DNA of 64,000 nucleotides from Thecaphora thlaspeos (taxonomy: Eukaryota > Basidiomycota > Ustilaginomycetes > Urocystidales > Glomosporiaceae): the NCBI GenBank assembly GCA_900291925.1, contig UWYS01000016.1, positions 186,001 through 250,000 on the forward strand, written 5' to 3'. The notes beneath the pieces were generated by a model. The model was not told the origin of the DNA, did not search any database, and saw nothing but the letters and a program-made list of their open reading frames with translations. Of the stretch, positions 9,921 through 19,161 are shown piece by piece. Position numbers and translations under genes: made by a program. Numbering within the stretch: position 1 is the stretch's first letter; every line of letters starts with the position of its first letter.

Positions 9921-11735
9921 ATGCCTCCAACATCATCTCTCGCCGCCCTCCTCGGCGAGCTCAACACAGCTGCACCAGCAGACTACGACCCAGAGGCAGG
10001 GTACGACCTCAGCGAGCCTCACCACGCCGCAGCAGCTCGCGCAGCCAACCACCACGACTCAGCGCCCTCCGACAATGACAGCCACCTCGACGACCAAGAG
10101 CACAACCCAAGGGCACACTACGTAAGCGTACAGGAGAGCTCGCTCAGGAAAAAGTCTACCCTCTCCGAACACGAGAAGCTCGCCGACCCAAAGTATCAAG
10201 GTGTCAAGGCGACAAGGGTACAGCTCTACGGCCAAGATGACGACGACGACGACGATGACCAAGAGGTATCATCGGTCGACGAGGGCAAAGAGGCCACCGA
10301 GGACGAGCAAGACGACATCGATGATGAAGACGTCGACGCAAAGGAGCAAGGCGACGTATCCGACCCAGACGACTTTGCCAACCTCCTCCGCCCTTCCTCT
10401 TCCTCCCCCTCTGTCGCACCACCATCGTCGTCCACAGCCAAGCCGAAAAAGTCGCTCCGCTTCCAAGAACAACAGGACGCCACCGCTACCTCCGACGATG
10501 ACGACGACCAAGACGACGAGGGGGGCAACACGATCGCGGCGCAGCTCAACCAGTCTCAGAAGCTCGCCAAGCAGCTGAAAGCGCACCGCCTCGAAGACGC
10601 CGACAAGGGGCGCAACGTGCGCAAGCAGATCAAGCTGTGGGAGCGTACGCTCGAGGCACGCATCAAGGCGCAGCCGGCGCTGCGACACCTCAACCAGCTG
10701 CCCGACCCCACCATCTTTGCAGACTGGCTCGCCTCCAGCTGCTCCTCTTCTTCCTCCTCGTCGGCGACGAAGACGCTGGGAGGTACGATCGAAGAGCTGC
10801 TGATGTTGTCGGATCGTCTGTTTGATGCGCGCACACGGCTGCACGTCCTCAACAACGACTCGGCCTCCCTCTCTGGCGCAGCAGCGACGGTCAAAAAGCT
10901 CGATGCCGCCTCTCGCAAGCGCAAGCGACCCTTCACCGCCTCGTCCGACGACGGACCAGAGGAGATTGCATCTCGCATCGCCTCTCTCGGCTCTTCCTCT
11001 TCGTCGGGCGATGACGTCCTGAGCGCATCGATCTCTGACCTGATCACCTTTGAAGACGCACTAGACGCCACCCGTCGACCCGTCCTCGAAAAGTGGTCGC
11101 ACAAAGTCTCGTCGGCGGCCGCCTCCGCCTCCTCCTCGAACAAATTCGCCCTGAAAGCCGTCAACCGTTCGCCGGTGGCGCAGATCGACGCCGCCATGTC
11201 AGGGGACGGGTTCGAGCGACTTGTCGAACGAACTCGCGTCCTCCGTTCCGCCTCGGACGAAACGGATGGCAAGATCGGTGCCGTCCTCCCCTCCACCACC
11301 ACCGCACCTTGCGGAACGACGACCTCCTCTTCTCGCTCCATCGATGCAGAAGTGTTTGACGATACAGATTTCTACTCTTTCCTTCTTCGCGAGTTGATCG
11401 AGAGAAGATCCACCTCGTCCTCCTCCATGACGTCTAGCACCACGACATTGAGCAATGAACTGTATGCCGCGAACGCCAAGGGAAAGGGAAGGGGTAAAAA
11501 GGCAGGAGTGGATACGAAAGCTTCAAAAGGTAGACGGTTAAGGTACGAGATCAACGAAAAGATTGTCGCTTTCATGCCACCCATCCCAACGAGGGTGAGG
11601 TGGACTGAGGAGCAGATTGAGAGGTTGTTCAGTCAACTTGCTAGTAGGTCGGAGGACGTCGGCGAGAACGCGCAAGGGGAAGATGAAAAGCAAGAGGGGA
11701 GGATCGATTTGGCTGGTTTAAAGGTGTTTGGATGA
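9921..11735 (+). CDS. BFR2: BFR2/AATF ribosome-biogenesis factor (TRAUB family)
   Basis: One exon of 604 codons. The N-terminal quarter is very acidic, with runs of Asp/Glu around residues 95-150 and 193-205, as in yeast Bfr2 and human AATF. A helical AATF-type segment follows from about residue 205 (QLNQSQKLAKQLKAHRLEDA). The conserved motif VFDDTDFYSFLLRELIERR lies at about residues 476-494. The TRAUB signature KASKGRRLRYEINEKIVAFM is at about 533-552. The protein works in the nucleolus with Enp2 and Lcp5 in the early small-subunit processome for 18S rRNA maturation. This role is known for the family and not shown here. The start ATG follows a C/T-rich leader. Codon use is typical of the window. 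Confidence 0.93.
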   Translation: MPPTSSLAALLGELNTAAPADYDPEAGYDLSEPHHAAAARAANHHDSAPSDNDSHLDDQEHNPRAHYVSVQESSLRKKSTLSEHEKLADPKYQGVKATRVQLYGQDDDDDDDDQEVSSVDEGKEATEDEQDDIDDEDVDAKEQGDVSDPDDFANLLRPSSSSPSVAPPSSSTAKPKKSLRFQEQQDATATSDDDDDQDDEGGNTIAAQLNQSQKLAKQLKAHRLEDADKGRNVRKQIKLWERTLEARIKAQPALRHLNQLPDPTIFADWLASSCSSSSSSSATKTLGGTIEELLMLSDRLFDARTRLHVLNNDSASLSGAAATVKKLDAASRKRKRPFTASSDDGPEEIASRIASLGSSSSSGDDVLSASISDLITFEDALDATRRPVLEKWSHKVSSAAASASSSNKFALKAVNRSPVAQIDAAMSGDGFERLVERTRVLRSASDETDGKIGAVLPSTTTAPCGTTTSSSRSIDAEVFDDTDFYSFLLRELIERRSTSSSSMTSSTTTLSNELYAANAKGKGRGKKAGVDTKASKGRRLRYEINEKIVAFMPPIPTRVRWTEEQIERLFSQLASRSEDVGENAQGEDEKQEGRIDLAGLKVFG

Positions 11736-12032
11736 GTTGTCTTTTTTTCCCCCCTTCGAGACGAGTCCTTGTTGCAGCTTCCGCATGGACACATGTTGCA
11801 ATTCTATCCAAGTTGTCCTGCGACTCACCATCCTTTAATCCCACGCGCAACGCTCCCCGTCCGCAGACGATGAGTAATGGAGAGATATAAACATCATCAT
11901 GGCTAAGAGCGAAAGGAAGGAGAGGTGATATGACAACAAAGAGAAAAGTAGCGAAAGTGAAAAGCAAATCCAAGAAAAAAAAAAGGAAAGAAAGAGGGAC
12001 GGGGGGGGGGAAGGAGAGAAAGGCAAAAGGGA

Positions 12033-14660
12033 CTATGCGGTGATGCTCTTGATGGCCTTGGCAGTACCGATAGTGGTAGAATTGACCTTTGTAGCAAAGC
12101 GCAAGGAGCACAGTGATTCGTTGAGATGTGCCGCCATAGGAGAGAGGGCCAACAACATCAATCTATTCGTCCCTCCGAAAACAAGACACGGTCGATGATT
12201 TTTTTGTTCTTTTGTGGTCAGCTCGTTCTTTCCTTTTCCCTTTTTCCCTTTTTTTTTTTTTTTTTTTTTTCAGTCCAGGACACCATGTTGGACTCACGTC
12301 TTGGAATTACCACCGAGACTGTTCTTCAACAGCCAGGTTAGTGTCGAGTTGCGGTAGGGAACGTGGTTTGCTCCCTTGTTTTGTCCAAGAGCGGAAATTA
12401 CATCCGCTAGACTGCTAAGTGACTTGTTGATGCTTTGTGCCTCTTTGAGACGGATGGGATCGGCGCCTGAGCCGGAGTTGGCTAGTCGTTCCGAACCACT
12501 GTCAACATCGGTCGATGCCGGGTGCGGTGGACGAAAGGAAAAAGGGGGAAAGCAAGCGTGGATGTGTCGTCAACATCAAAGAGACAAGACACGATGCGGA
12601 GACGAGCTAAGAGTAGACCTCTTGGCAAAGAAAAACTCACGCTAGATCCACCAGACTCAAGACGGCATCGCATGCCTCCATCGTCGTCTCGTTCCTCCCC
12701 TGAACCCTCAGCATGAAGACGCTGTGACTCCTTGAACTCCTCTCGTTCATCAACGTCGCAGCGACCTGTCTCCTCTTCTTTGCCTTTTCCAGCACCTTGA
12801 ACACCTCGGCGGGAGTCTCGAGCGGTACCACGACGGTATCGCTGATCGTGGTTCGACCTTTGTCGTGCTTGATCTCGTGCTTGGCCTTGTCCACCTCCGT
12901 CTTGCCGAGCAGGTCGTTGATCGTATCGAGGTAGATCTCGAGCATCTGTCCTTCGAACGTGTAGATCCACCCTTTTTCCTTGAGCGATTCCGCCGTCGAC
13001 CAGAGCATCTGCACGGCGCGCGGGATCAGACCGGCTCCTGGATCACTCGACGGGTCGGCGCTCGTGATCGAAGAGGGAGCGCCTTCCAGCGTGTGTGTCT
13101 TGCCCGAACCCGTCTGGCCGTAGGCGAAGATAGACGTCTGCATGGGCGAGAGGCGTGCGAGCGATGGAGAGAGGAGAGACATTGAAAGAGATTTCAGTCG
13201 TCACTCAGGCGCACCAGCGCGGCGACCTTGATCCCGACTGCCATGTCGACTCACGTTGTATCCATCGAGCACGCTCTGCGTGAGGTGTGCAATCTCCTCA
13301 AACACGTCCGCCTGCGTCGCGCTCGGCTGAAAGATCCTGTCAAACGTAAAGAGGTGGTTCTTCATCGTCACGGTGCCCGTCGCGCTCTCACCAGCAGCGA
13401 GCACCTCGATCTGGTTGGCCTCGCGCTCGTTGAGGTAGCGGATCGTTGCGAGGGCCTCGGCGCCGTTGTTGACGTCGTTGTGCGTCGTGGGCCGGACGCG
13501 CGCAAAGACGCGGATGTTGCCGCGCAGCTCCTGCACCTCGTTGTGCAGCTTGCGTCGCAGCGACTCGGCCTCACGCAGCTCGTTTTCCAGGTACAGGCTG
13601 TACTCCTTTGTCGACTTGACGTCTGATTCCATAGAGGCGACCTTGGCGCGCAGCTGGTCGATCTCGAGCTGCAGCGCCGTCGTCTGCGTGCGCAACGCCG
13701 AGTTGGTCGACTCCATCGTCAGATGGGCCGTCGACTGCTGCGAGAGCGTAGACTGTGGCCGACCGAAGGGGAGCGAGGAGCACAGGTCAGTACGGACTGT
13801 CCGAGGCTGTGATCAACCAGGAAGGACCTGGCAACACACCTTGAGCGCCGAGACCGTCCGGCGTTCACAGTCGAGTTCCTCTTCGAGCATCCGCTTCTCT
13901 CGTCCGTGCTTGGCGTTGAGTTGGAGCAGCTTCCGTGGTGGAGGAGGTTCCCGGATGGATGGGTCGTCAGTATCTTGCTCGATCGCGCTGCGAGGGAAGG
14001 CCGACCTGGCCCAGCCCACTTGCGCCCACTCACCTCGTCGTCAGCCAGCGTCCTCCTCCGTTTGATCTCCTCCTGCCTGCTGCTGGCGAGCTTCCTCTGT
14101 TCGAGGAGGTCCTCTTCGAGCTGCCTGACTTTTTCCTCCTGCGCGAGTCTCTCTGTACGTTCCTTTGTCCACTTTTCTTCGGTCTTCTGCCTTTCGAGGT
14201 CGAAGAGCTCCTGCATGGACGAGAGGCGCGACTCCATTGCGTCCATCCTTGAGGGTTCGGCCTCGCTGCCGTTGGCGGACGACGATGCGCTCGATACGGC
14301 GCGCCTCATGGTGGTGGTGGTGGGTCTGCCGGCGCCCGTGAGGCCTGGTTTGGCGCTGGTGACGGTGCGCGCGCTAGTGACTGTGCGGTTGGTGGCGTTG
14401 GCCATGGGAGCGCGCGTGACGGGGCGGATGGTGGTGGTGGAGGAGGCGAGGACAGCCCTGCGAGATGCGGCTGCGGCTGCGGCGCTGTTGGCGCTGCGTG
14501 TGGTGCTGGCGACCGAGGAGGCGAGGGCGCCGACGCGCGAGGCGGATGCGATCCTGGCGCCGGGCTCGCGGAGGCAAGAGGGTCCGGCGGTGGAGCTGAC
14601 GGTGGCGCTGGTCGCGGTGCGAGGCCGCTTTGCGGTCTGGGGCATGGGTATGTTGGACAT
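12033..14660 (-). CDS. Kinesin-14 (C-terminal motor, KAR3/HSET type)
   Basis: Six exons: 14660-14034, 13929-13840, 13752-13255, 13137-12641, 12498-12298, 12162-12033; about 680 aa. A basic Ser/Thr/Ala-rich tail (residues 1-140) leads into a coiled coil (about 150-315). The motor starts at [11 protein letters not shown] (residue 317), the neck-motor junction diagnostic of minus-end-directed kinesin-14. P-loop GQTGSGKT is at 412-419. Switch I is NERSSRSHS and switch II is DLAGSER, rebuilt across an intron. The C-terminus is short after the motor, as expected. Kinesin-14s crosslink and slide microtubules in the spindle and in nuclear fusion. All junctions keep frame. The acceptor of exon 2 (near 13930) is the least certain, because GGAAG or an upstream CGAG would both fit. 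The last intron carries a 22-nt A tract on the coding strand. Confidence 0.93.
12249..12270. repeat. Homopolymer T22 (A22 on the coding strand) in the last kinesin intron
   Basis: An uninterrupted run of 22 T lies inside the intron 12297-12163 of the kinesin gene. On the transcript it is a poly-A stretch upstream of the branch-like GCTGACC. It is neither coding nor a splice site. Confidence 0.9.
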
Positions 14661-15815
14661 GGCACTCTTCTTTCGTGCTAGGGTGAATGCCGGAGGAATC
14701 TGCGGCGTAGTTCGAGGGGCGAATGATAGATGGATGCGGGTGGTAGATGGGTGAGTGGGGCGTCAGGGTGATTGCGGATGGAGCAGGTGCAGCGGAGGTA
14801 ACTTACGTTTTCCATTGGCTTGAGCTGCTGTTGTGCGTGGAAGGCGGACGGCTGGTGGCAAGCTAGGGCAGGGTGAGCTGTGGCGAAAGGTCGAGGGAAG
14901 AAGAAAGCGGATGGGACTAGCTGGTGGGCGGATGTTTGGGCGAGGTGCGTCTCGGTGTGTTGTCGTCAGCGAGCAAGCCGGGAGATGAGGCTGCGGCGCC
15001 TCTTGATGGCGTGGTCAATGGACTGTCGAGGTGTGGCGGAAGGTGGGTGGTGTGGGTATGGAAGGCGGCGGGGGCGCGCGCGCGAGACGACGGTGGAGGG
15101 ACGTGAGCCGCGCCTCTCCAACTCTGCCGTCGCTGTGCGCAGCGCCACGCCGAGCGGCAACGTGACAAAAACACACGCACGCGCGCCTCGCGTTCCGCCC
15201 ATTTGGCAGCGCAGGGCGGCGCAGCCGCGTGCCTCTCTCCCGCTCACCCGTGCAGCGCACGTGATGTTTTCCCTCCCCCTTACGTCGCCTTCCGCAAGGC
15301 TTGGCCCACCGCACGCACAGCAGCACCCAAGCCTCACTGCGTGGCCCACAACACCAGGTGCAGCTCACAATGGTATCGGCTCGTGCACGAACAGACCGCT
15401 CCCCATCACCCTCGACGCTTTCTTCGCTCTGCGCTTCTTCGACGACGTTCAGAATTTGGCTGCAAGGCCGTGCTAGTGAGAAGCGGGATGTTGAGATGCC
15501 ATGCAGTGGCGTGCGGCTTGGCGGTTTACCGTTAGAAAAACAAACGTCCTAAAAGGCGAACAAAAGGCCGCAAGGGGGGGTGGACAGCGCTCTCGCACGC
15601 CCCTCCCCCCCCATGCCAGATACAACCTCGACACGACCGAACGCCAGACAACGATCATAGGCAAGCCTGCAACGTGCAGCGGTGATCAAGAACAACTACT
15701 AGAGCAAGAGGGGCGCGAGCGTCAGCCAACGATAGCCGCGAGAGAACAAGGGCAGCAAGGCGAGGGACCATGTCAAGCGAGACGGGCCCCACAGCCCGAC
15801 GGCCGTGCGGCCCCC
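14661..15815. other. Gene-free stretch upstream of kinesin-14
   Basis: This 1.15-kb stretch lies between the kinesin-14 start and the end of the open frame that follows tropomyosin, both on the minus strand. The part near 14661-14900 is G-rich and would be kinesin promoter and leader. Short frames on both strands are Arg/Ala-rich and look non-coding. Confidence 0.45.
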
Positions 15816-16298
15816 TCAACGACGACGGGGCGAAGAGGCAGAGGAGGTCGACTGCGTCGCCGCAACCGGGGCGCCCTTCGAACTCCAGAACGTCATCCAG
15901 ACCTGAGACCAGTACGTCACGAGGATCGTCAGCAACGCTGGCAGCTCCGCGTAGCGACGGACCGTCTTGTTCGAGTTGGTCGTCGCCGCCACCGCTGCTG
16001 CCCTTCGTTCGCCGTCGTCGAGTGACTCCCTGTGGTCCCCCTCTTCTGGCTCGTCGTCGTCGAAAAGGTCGATCGAGTCCTCGAATAGCTCCTCGTCGTC
16101 CTCGGTCTCTGCTCCCGTGGCGTACTCGACGTCCTCAGCGTCCTCGGCATCCGTCGCCGCCACACTCGCCCCTGGCCCCTCCTCATCGTCTCGTCCTCGT
16201 CGCTGCCCCGCTGCATCGTTGTTGTCGCCGGTTCCGTCGCCGTCCTGGTCCTCGTCGACAGGCTCGCCTCCTCTCTTGCCTGGCGCTCGGTCTGCGAC
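15816..16298 (-). other. Acidic open frame directly after, and in frame with, the tropomyosin stop
   Basis: After the tropomyosin TAG (16301-16299) the same frame stays open for 160 codons to 15816. It has no ATG before a late internal Met. Its composition is coding-like, with GC-ending codons: first Asp/Glu/Gly-rich (for example VDEDQDGDGTGDNNDAAG), then a hydrophobic aromatic segment (about 15868-15930, containing LPALLTILVTYWSQVW), then a Ser/Arg-rich end. It could be a C-terminal extension made by stop-codon readthrough, an alternative 3' exon, an exon of a separate gene, or chance openness of GC-rich DNA. The opposite strand is Ser-rich in one frame, which is the usual shadow pattern. 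I cannot choose between these options. Confidence 0.35.
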
Positions 16299-17410
16299 CT
16301 AGAGGCTCTCCATCTGTAGCACCACCTCCTCGAGCTCTGCCCTCGAGGCCCGGTACTTGGCCTCGGCCTCCTCGAACTTCTTCTCCCACGCGTCTCGCTC
16401 CTGCTCGATGCGCTGCACCTGGCGCTCAAAGTGCTCTGCCTTGACGTCGACCTGTCGCAGTCTGCGGTAGATGAGTGGGTCAGGAGGAGAACTGAACTGT
16501 CAGCGTGCCCGCTCAGCCAGACCGTGAGACGATCAAACAACCTTGTATCCTCCCAGCCTCAGTCCGGTGCAAAGGGATACTTCGGCCAGGTCACTCACTT
16601 CTCGGTCGTCTCTCGTAGGTTCTTCTCGGCATTGTCAAGCTCCTCCTCGAGGAGCGTAATCTTGCGCTGCATGCTGTCGGCGTTGGTGCGGGTGCTCTCC
16701 TCCTCGTCGCGGCTGGCCTTGTGCTCGTGCAGCTTGGCCTCGACCTTGTCCAGGTCGCCCTCCGTGATGCTGAGCTTGTGCTGCAGGCTAGCGACCTCCT
16801 GCTCCTTGCTCAGGAGCTCCTGCTCGAGCTTCTTGTTCTTGGCCTCGGCAGCCTCGGCACGCTCCAGAGCGCCATCAGCCTCGAGGCGGAGCGAGTTGAG
16901 TTTCTGCGCAGGTTGGAGCAGCGGGGGCGGTGGCAGGAGGGTGAGGCAGGCAGGCAAGCAGGCAGGCGAGAACGAGCAGAGAAGGTCAGCCAGACCCGCT
17001 CTCATCGATCGGTCAAACAGGAAGAGCTTCGTCCGGCTCAGAACCTACCTCCTTGATACGGTCCTGTGGGTGGGGGGTGGGCGCAGAGTAGGTGGGGGCG
17101 GAGCGGATAACGGAAACAGAGAGATCAGCAATTGGCGGCGTTCCAGAGACGCTGGTGATGTCTGCTCTGTGAGGATGCCAGCAGTTTTCTCTCCTGTAGC
17201 ACCATTGCGACAAGGAGGCGGCTTCCTCTTCGCCCGGTCTGGACTACCTAGAGTGCGCACTAGCTCGAGCGTGATGCGGTCACGGCTCTTGCTGATAGGC
17301 CGTCCGGCATAGCGCTCCCTCTGGAGTGACAGTAGCGAATCTCTTGAAGTCTTGGCAGCCCCGGAATCTGGTTCGAAGAGGCGAACGGTCGCAGCCTGTC
17401 CACTCACCAT
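16299..17410 (-). CDS. Tropomyosin (cdc8/TPM1 type), 4 exons
   Basis: Exons 17410-17408 (ATG only), 17063-17049 (15 nt), 16903-16599 and 16461-16299 encode 161 aa, exactly the length of fission yeast Cdc8. The protein is one continuous heptad-repeat coiled coil: DRIKEKLNSLRLEADGALE at the start, DEEESTRTNADSMQRKITLL in the middle and ELEEVVLQMESL at the end. Tropomyosin polymerises head to tail along formin-made actin cables and the contractile ring. It regulates myosin and protects the filaments. The first exon holds only the start codon and is followed by a 344-nt intron with a GTGAGT donor. The second exon adds five residues. The structure is accepted because it rebuilds the conserved N-terminus exactly. 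Confidence 0.93.
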
Positions 17411-19161
17411 TGTGATGTGTGCGTGTGGAAGGGGTGGTAGTGGTGTTGCGTGAGCTTCTATCAGAGGCGTAGATCCGTCCTTAGGGCGTGGATTGGGTCG
17501 AAGGAGGGTGATGCGTTCGTCGGTGGGGGTAAGACGGTTAGTGGCGTGAGGGGCGTCGATGGTGGTGATGGTGGATTCCAGCACGGGTCGGATGAGAGGC
17601 CGGGGGGGGGGGGGGGGGGGCGGTTCGCTGATCTTGCTGCCGCCCGTCGTTGCGCTGTTGGTCTCTCTCGCTCGCTGGCTCTTGGCCCGCGCTTGCGTGC
17701 GTCCTCTCGCCTCCTGACCTTCGTCGCGCTCGCCCTCGATTTTCGAGAAACCCTCGCCCCCCTCACCGCCCTGCCTTCCAGCCGGCCCCACCAAGTTGCG
17801 TGGTCCTGTGCGTTTCGCGCGCTCTCAAAAACACACGGACCATCCATCCACCCGCCGCACGCTTCGTTGGCCGGCGCCCCTTCTTCGGCACCGAAACTTG
17901 CAGGCCAGCCTGTCTGGTAGCGCCGATGCATGTCAGGGAAGGGCATACACCAATCGTACTCTAGTCATTCGACGACCTCATGCCACTCCATCAAGGAAGC
18001 ACATTGGAGGAGTATGGAAGCAGCTCGCGCGGTGACAGCAGAATGGATGAAACAGGAGAATGAGAGGGAGAGAGGGATGGAGCAGAGGACCGAGATAGGA
18101 GGAGAGCGCAGCGCCTATCTTCACACGTTTGGCGGAGCTCAGCAGTCACGCTGGCCCTTGGCCTCACTCTCAGGTCCAAGGCTCCTTCCCTGGTGGTGAG
18201 GTCGTCACAATGTCGTCTCCGGATCGAGATGGCCGATGGAGCATAGGAGAGCATCGACGTTACTGCTGCTTTTGCGCTCGGTGAAATATGGTCTCCCTTG
18301 CCCTGAATTTTTGACCTTACTTGCTGACTTCAACCTGGTCGTTGGGCTCGCCGAACGATGCTGCCCATCGAATGCGTCCAATTCACCAACACAATCGTCG
18401 ACCGAATAGCTCGCATTTCGTACTTGCAAGATGGGTGAACAGATGGAAGCATTGCGTGTATTTCATTGCCCCGAAGTTGGGCGGCACTGTGGGCCCAGGT
18501 GACTCGGGTCGGTATCATCCGGGCCATCGACAAAGGGAGAAGAGCGACCGAAGGATCCGAAAGATAGAGACGCAGCGGCCACGACGACGACGACGAAGAG
18601 CAGAGATAAAAGAGAACAAGACCGCGACATAACATAAAGCCCCAAGAGTGTACCTGACCAGTGTTGACCTATGAAGTGAGAGATTGCGTCGAAAATAGAG
18701 GCACCGAGCTGGAAGAAAAAGGGCCCAGAGTCCCAGAGAACGGGCCACGGCGGCAGAGAATGCCATGGACAATGATGAAGAGATTCCAGAATAGACGAAC
18801 AGAGAAATAATAAGTACCCAATAATCCCCGGAGAAGGCAGGATGTGCCCGTGTATATGTTGATCGGTAACGGTATCGAGTTGTCGGATGTCGCGTGGATG
18901 CGAGAAGAGATCCCAAAGAGAAGAAGCTGTTGGCCGGGTTGCAGATCGAGCGTGTATGTAGAAGATTTCAGTGGCAACCAGGCTGGTGCTTCCGCCGGTG
19001 CTGGACGCTAAATGTTGATGCCGAACGACGGTATCCGGGGAGAATGAATGGTCGGAGATAGAAAGACCGAGATGGACGCATCGGGCATGAGACGTGGTAT
19101 CTCCTAGAGGGCAGAGATGCTCACACTCGGTGTCGTGGATTGAAAGGCTGCTGTGGGAGCA
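17411..19161. other. Gene-free stretch between tropomyosin and the response regulator
   Basis: This 1.75-kb stretch holds the tropomyosin promoter and leader (with a G19 tract at 17602-17620) and the 3' flank of the response regulator gene. Short frames here are hydrophobic or Ser/Arg-rich and resemble no family. From about 18280 to 19100 the base composition drops in GC, consistent with an untranslated or intergenic region. Confidence 0.45.
17602..17620. repeat. Homopolymer G19 tract upstream of tropomyosin
   Basis: Nineteen consecutive G lie about 190 bp upstream of the tropomyosin start codon (C19 on its coding strand). Such tracts can form quadruplex-like structures and are prone to length errors in sequencing. 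Confidence 0.9.

Noticed and set aside
17461..17946. A minus-strand open frame upstream of tropomyosin
   Set aside because: It is Arg/Ser/Pro-rich, includes the C19 tract as poly-Pro, and lies where the tropomyosin promoter must be.
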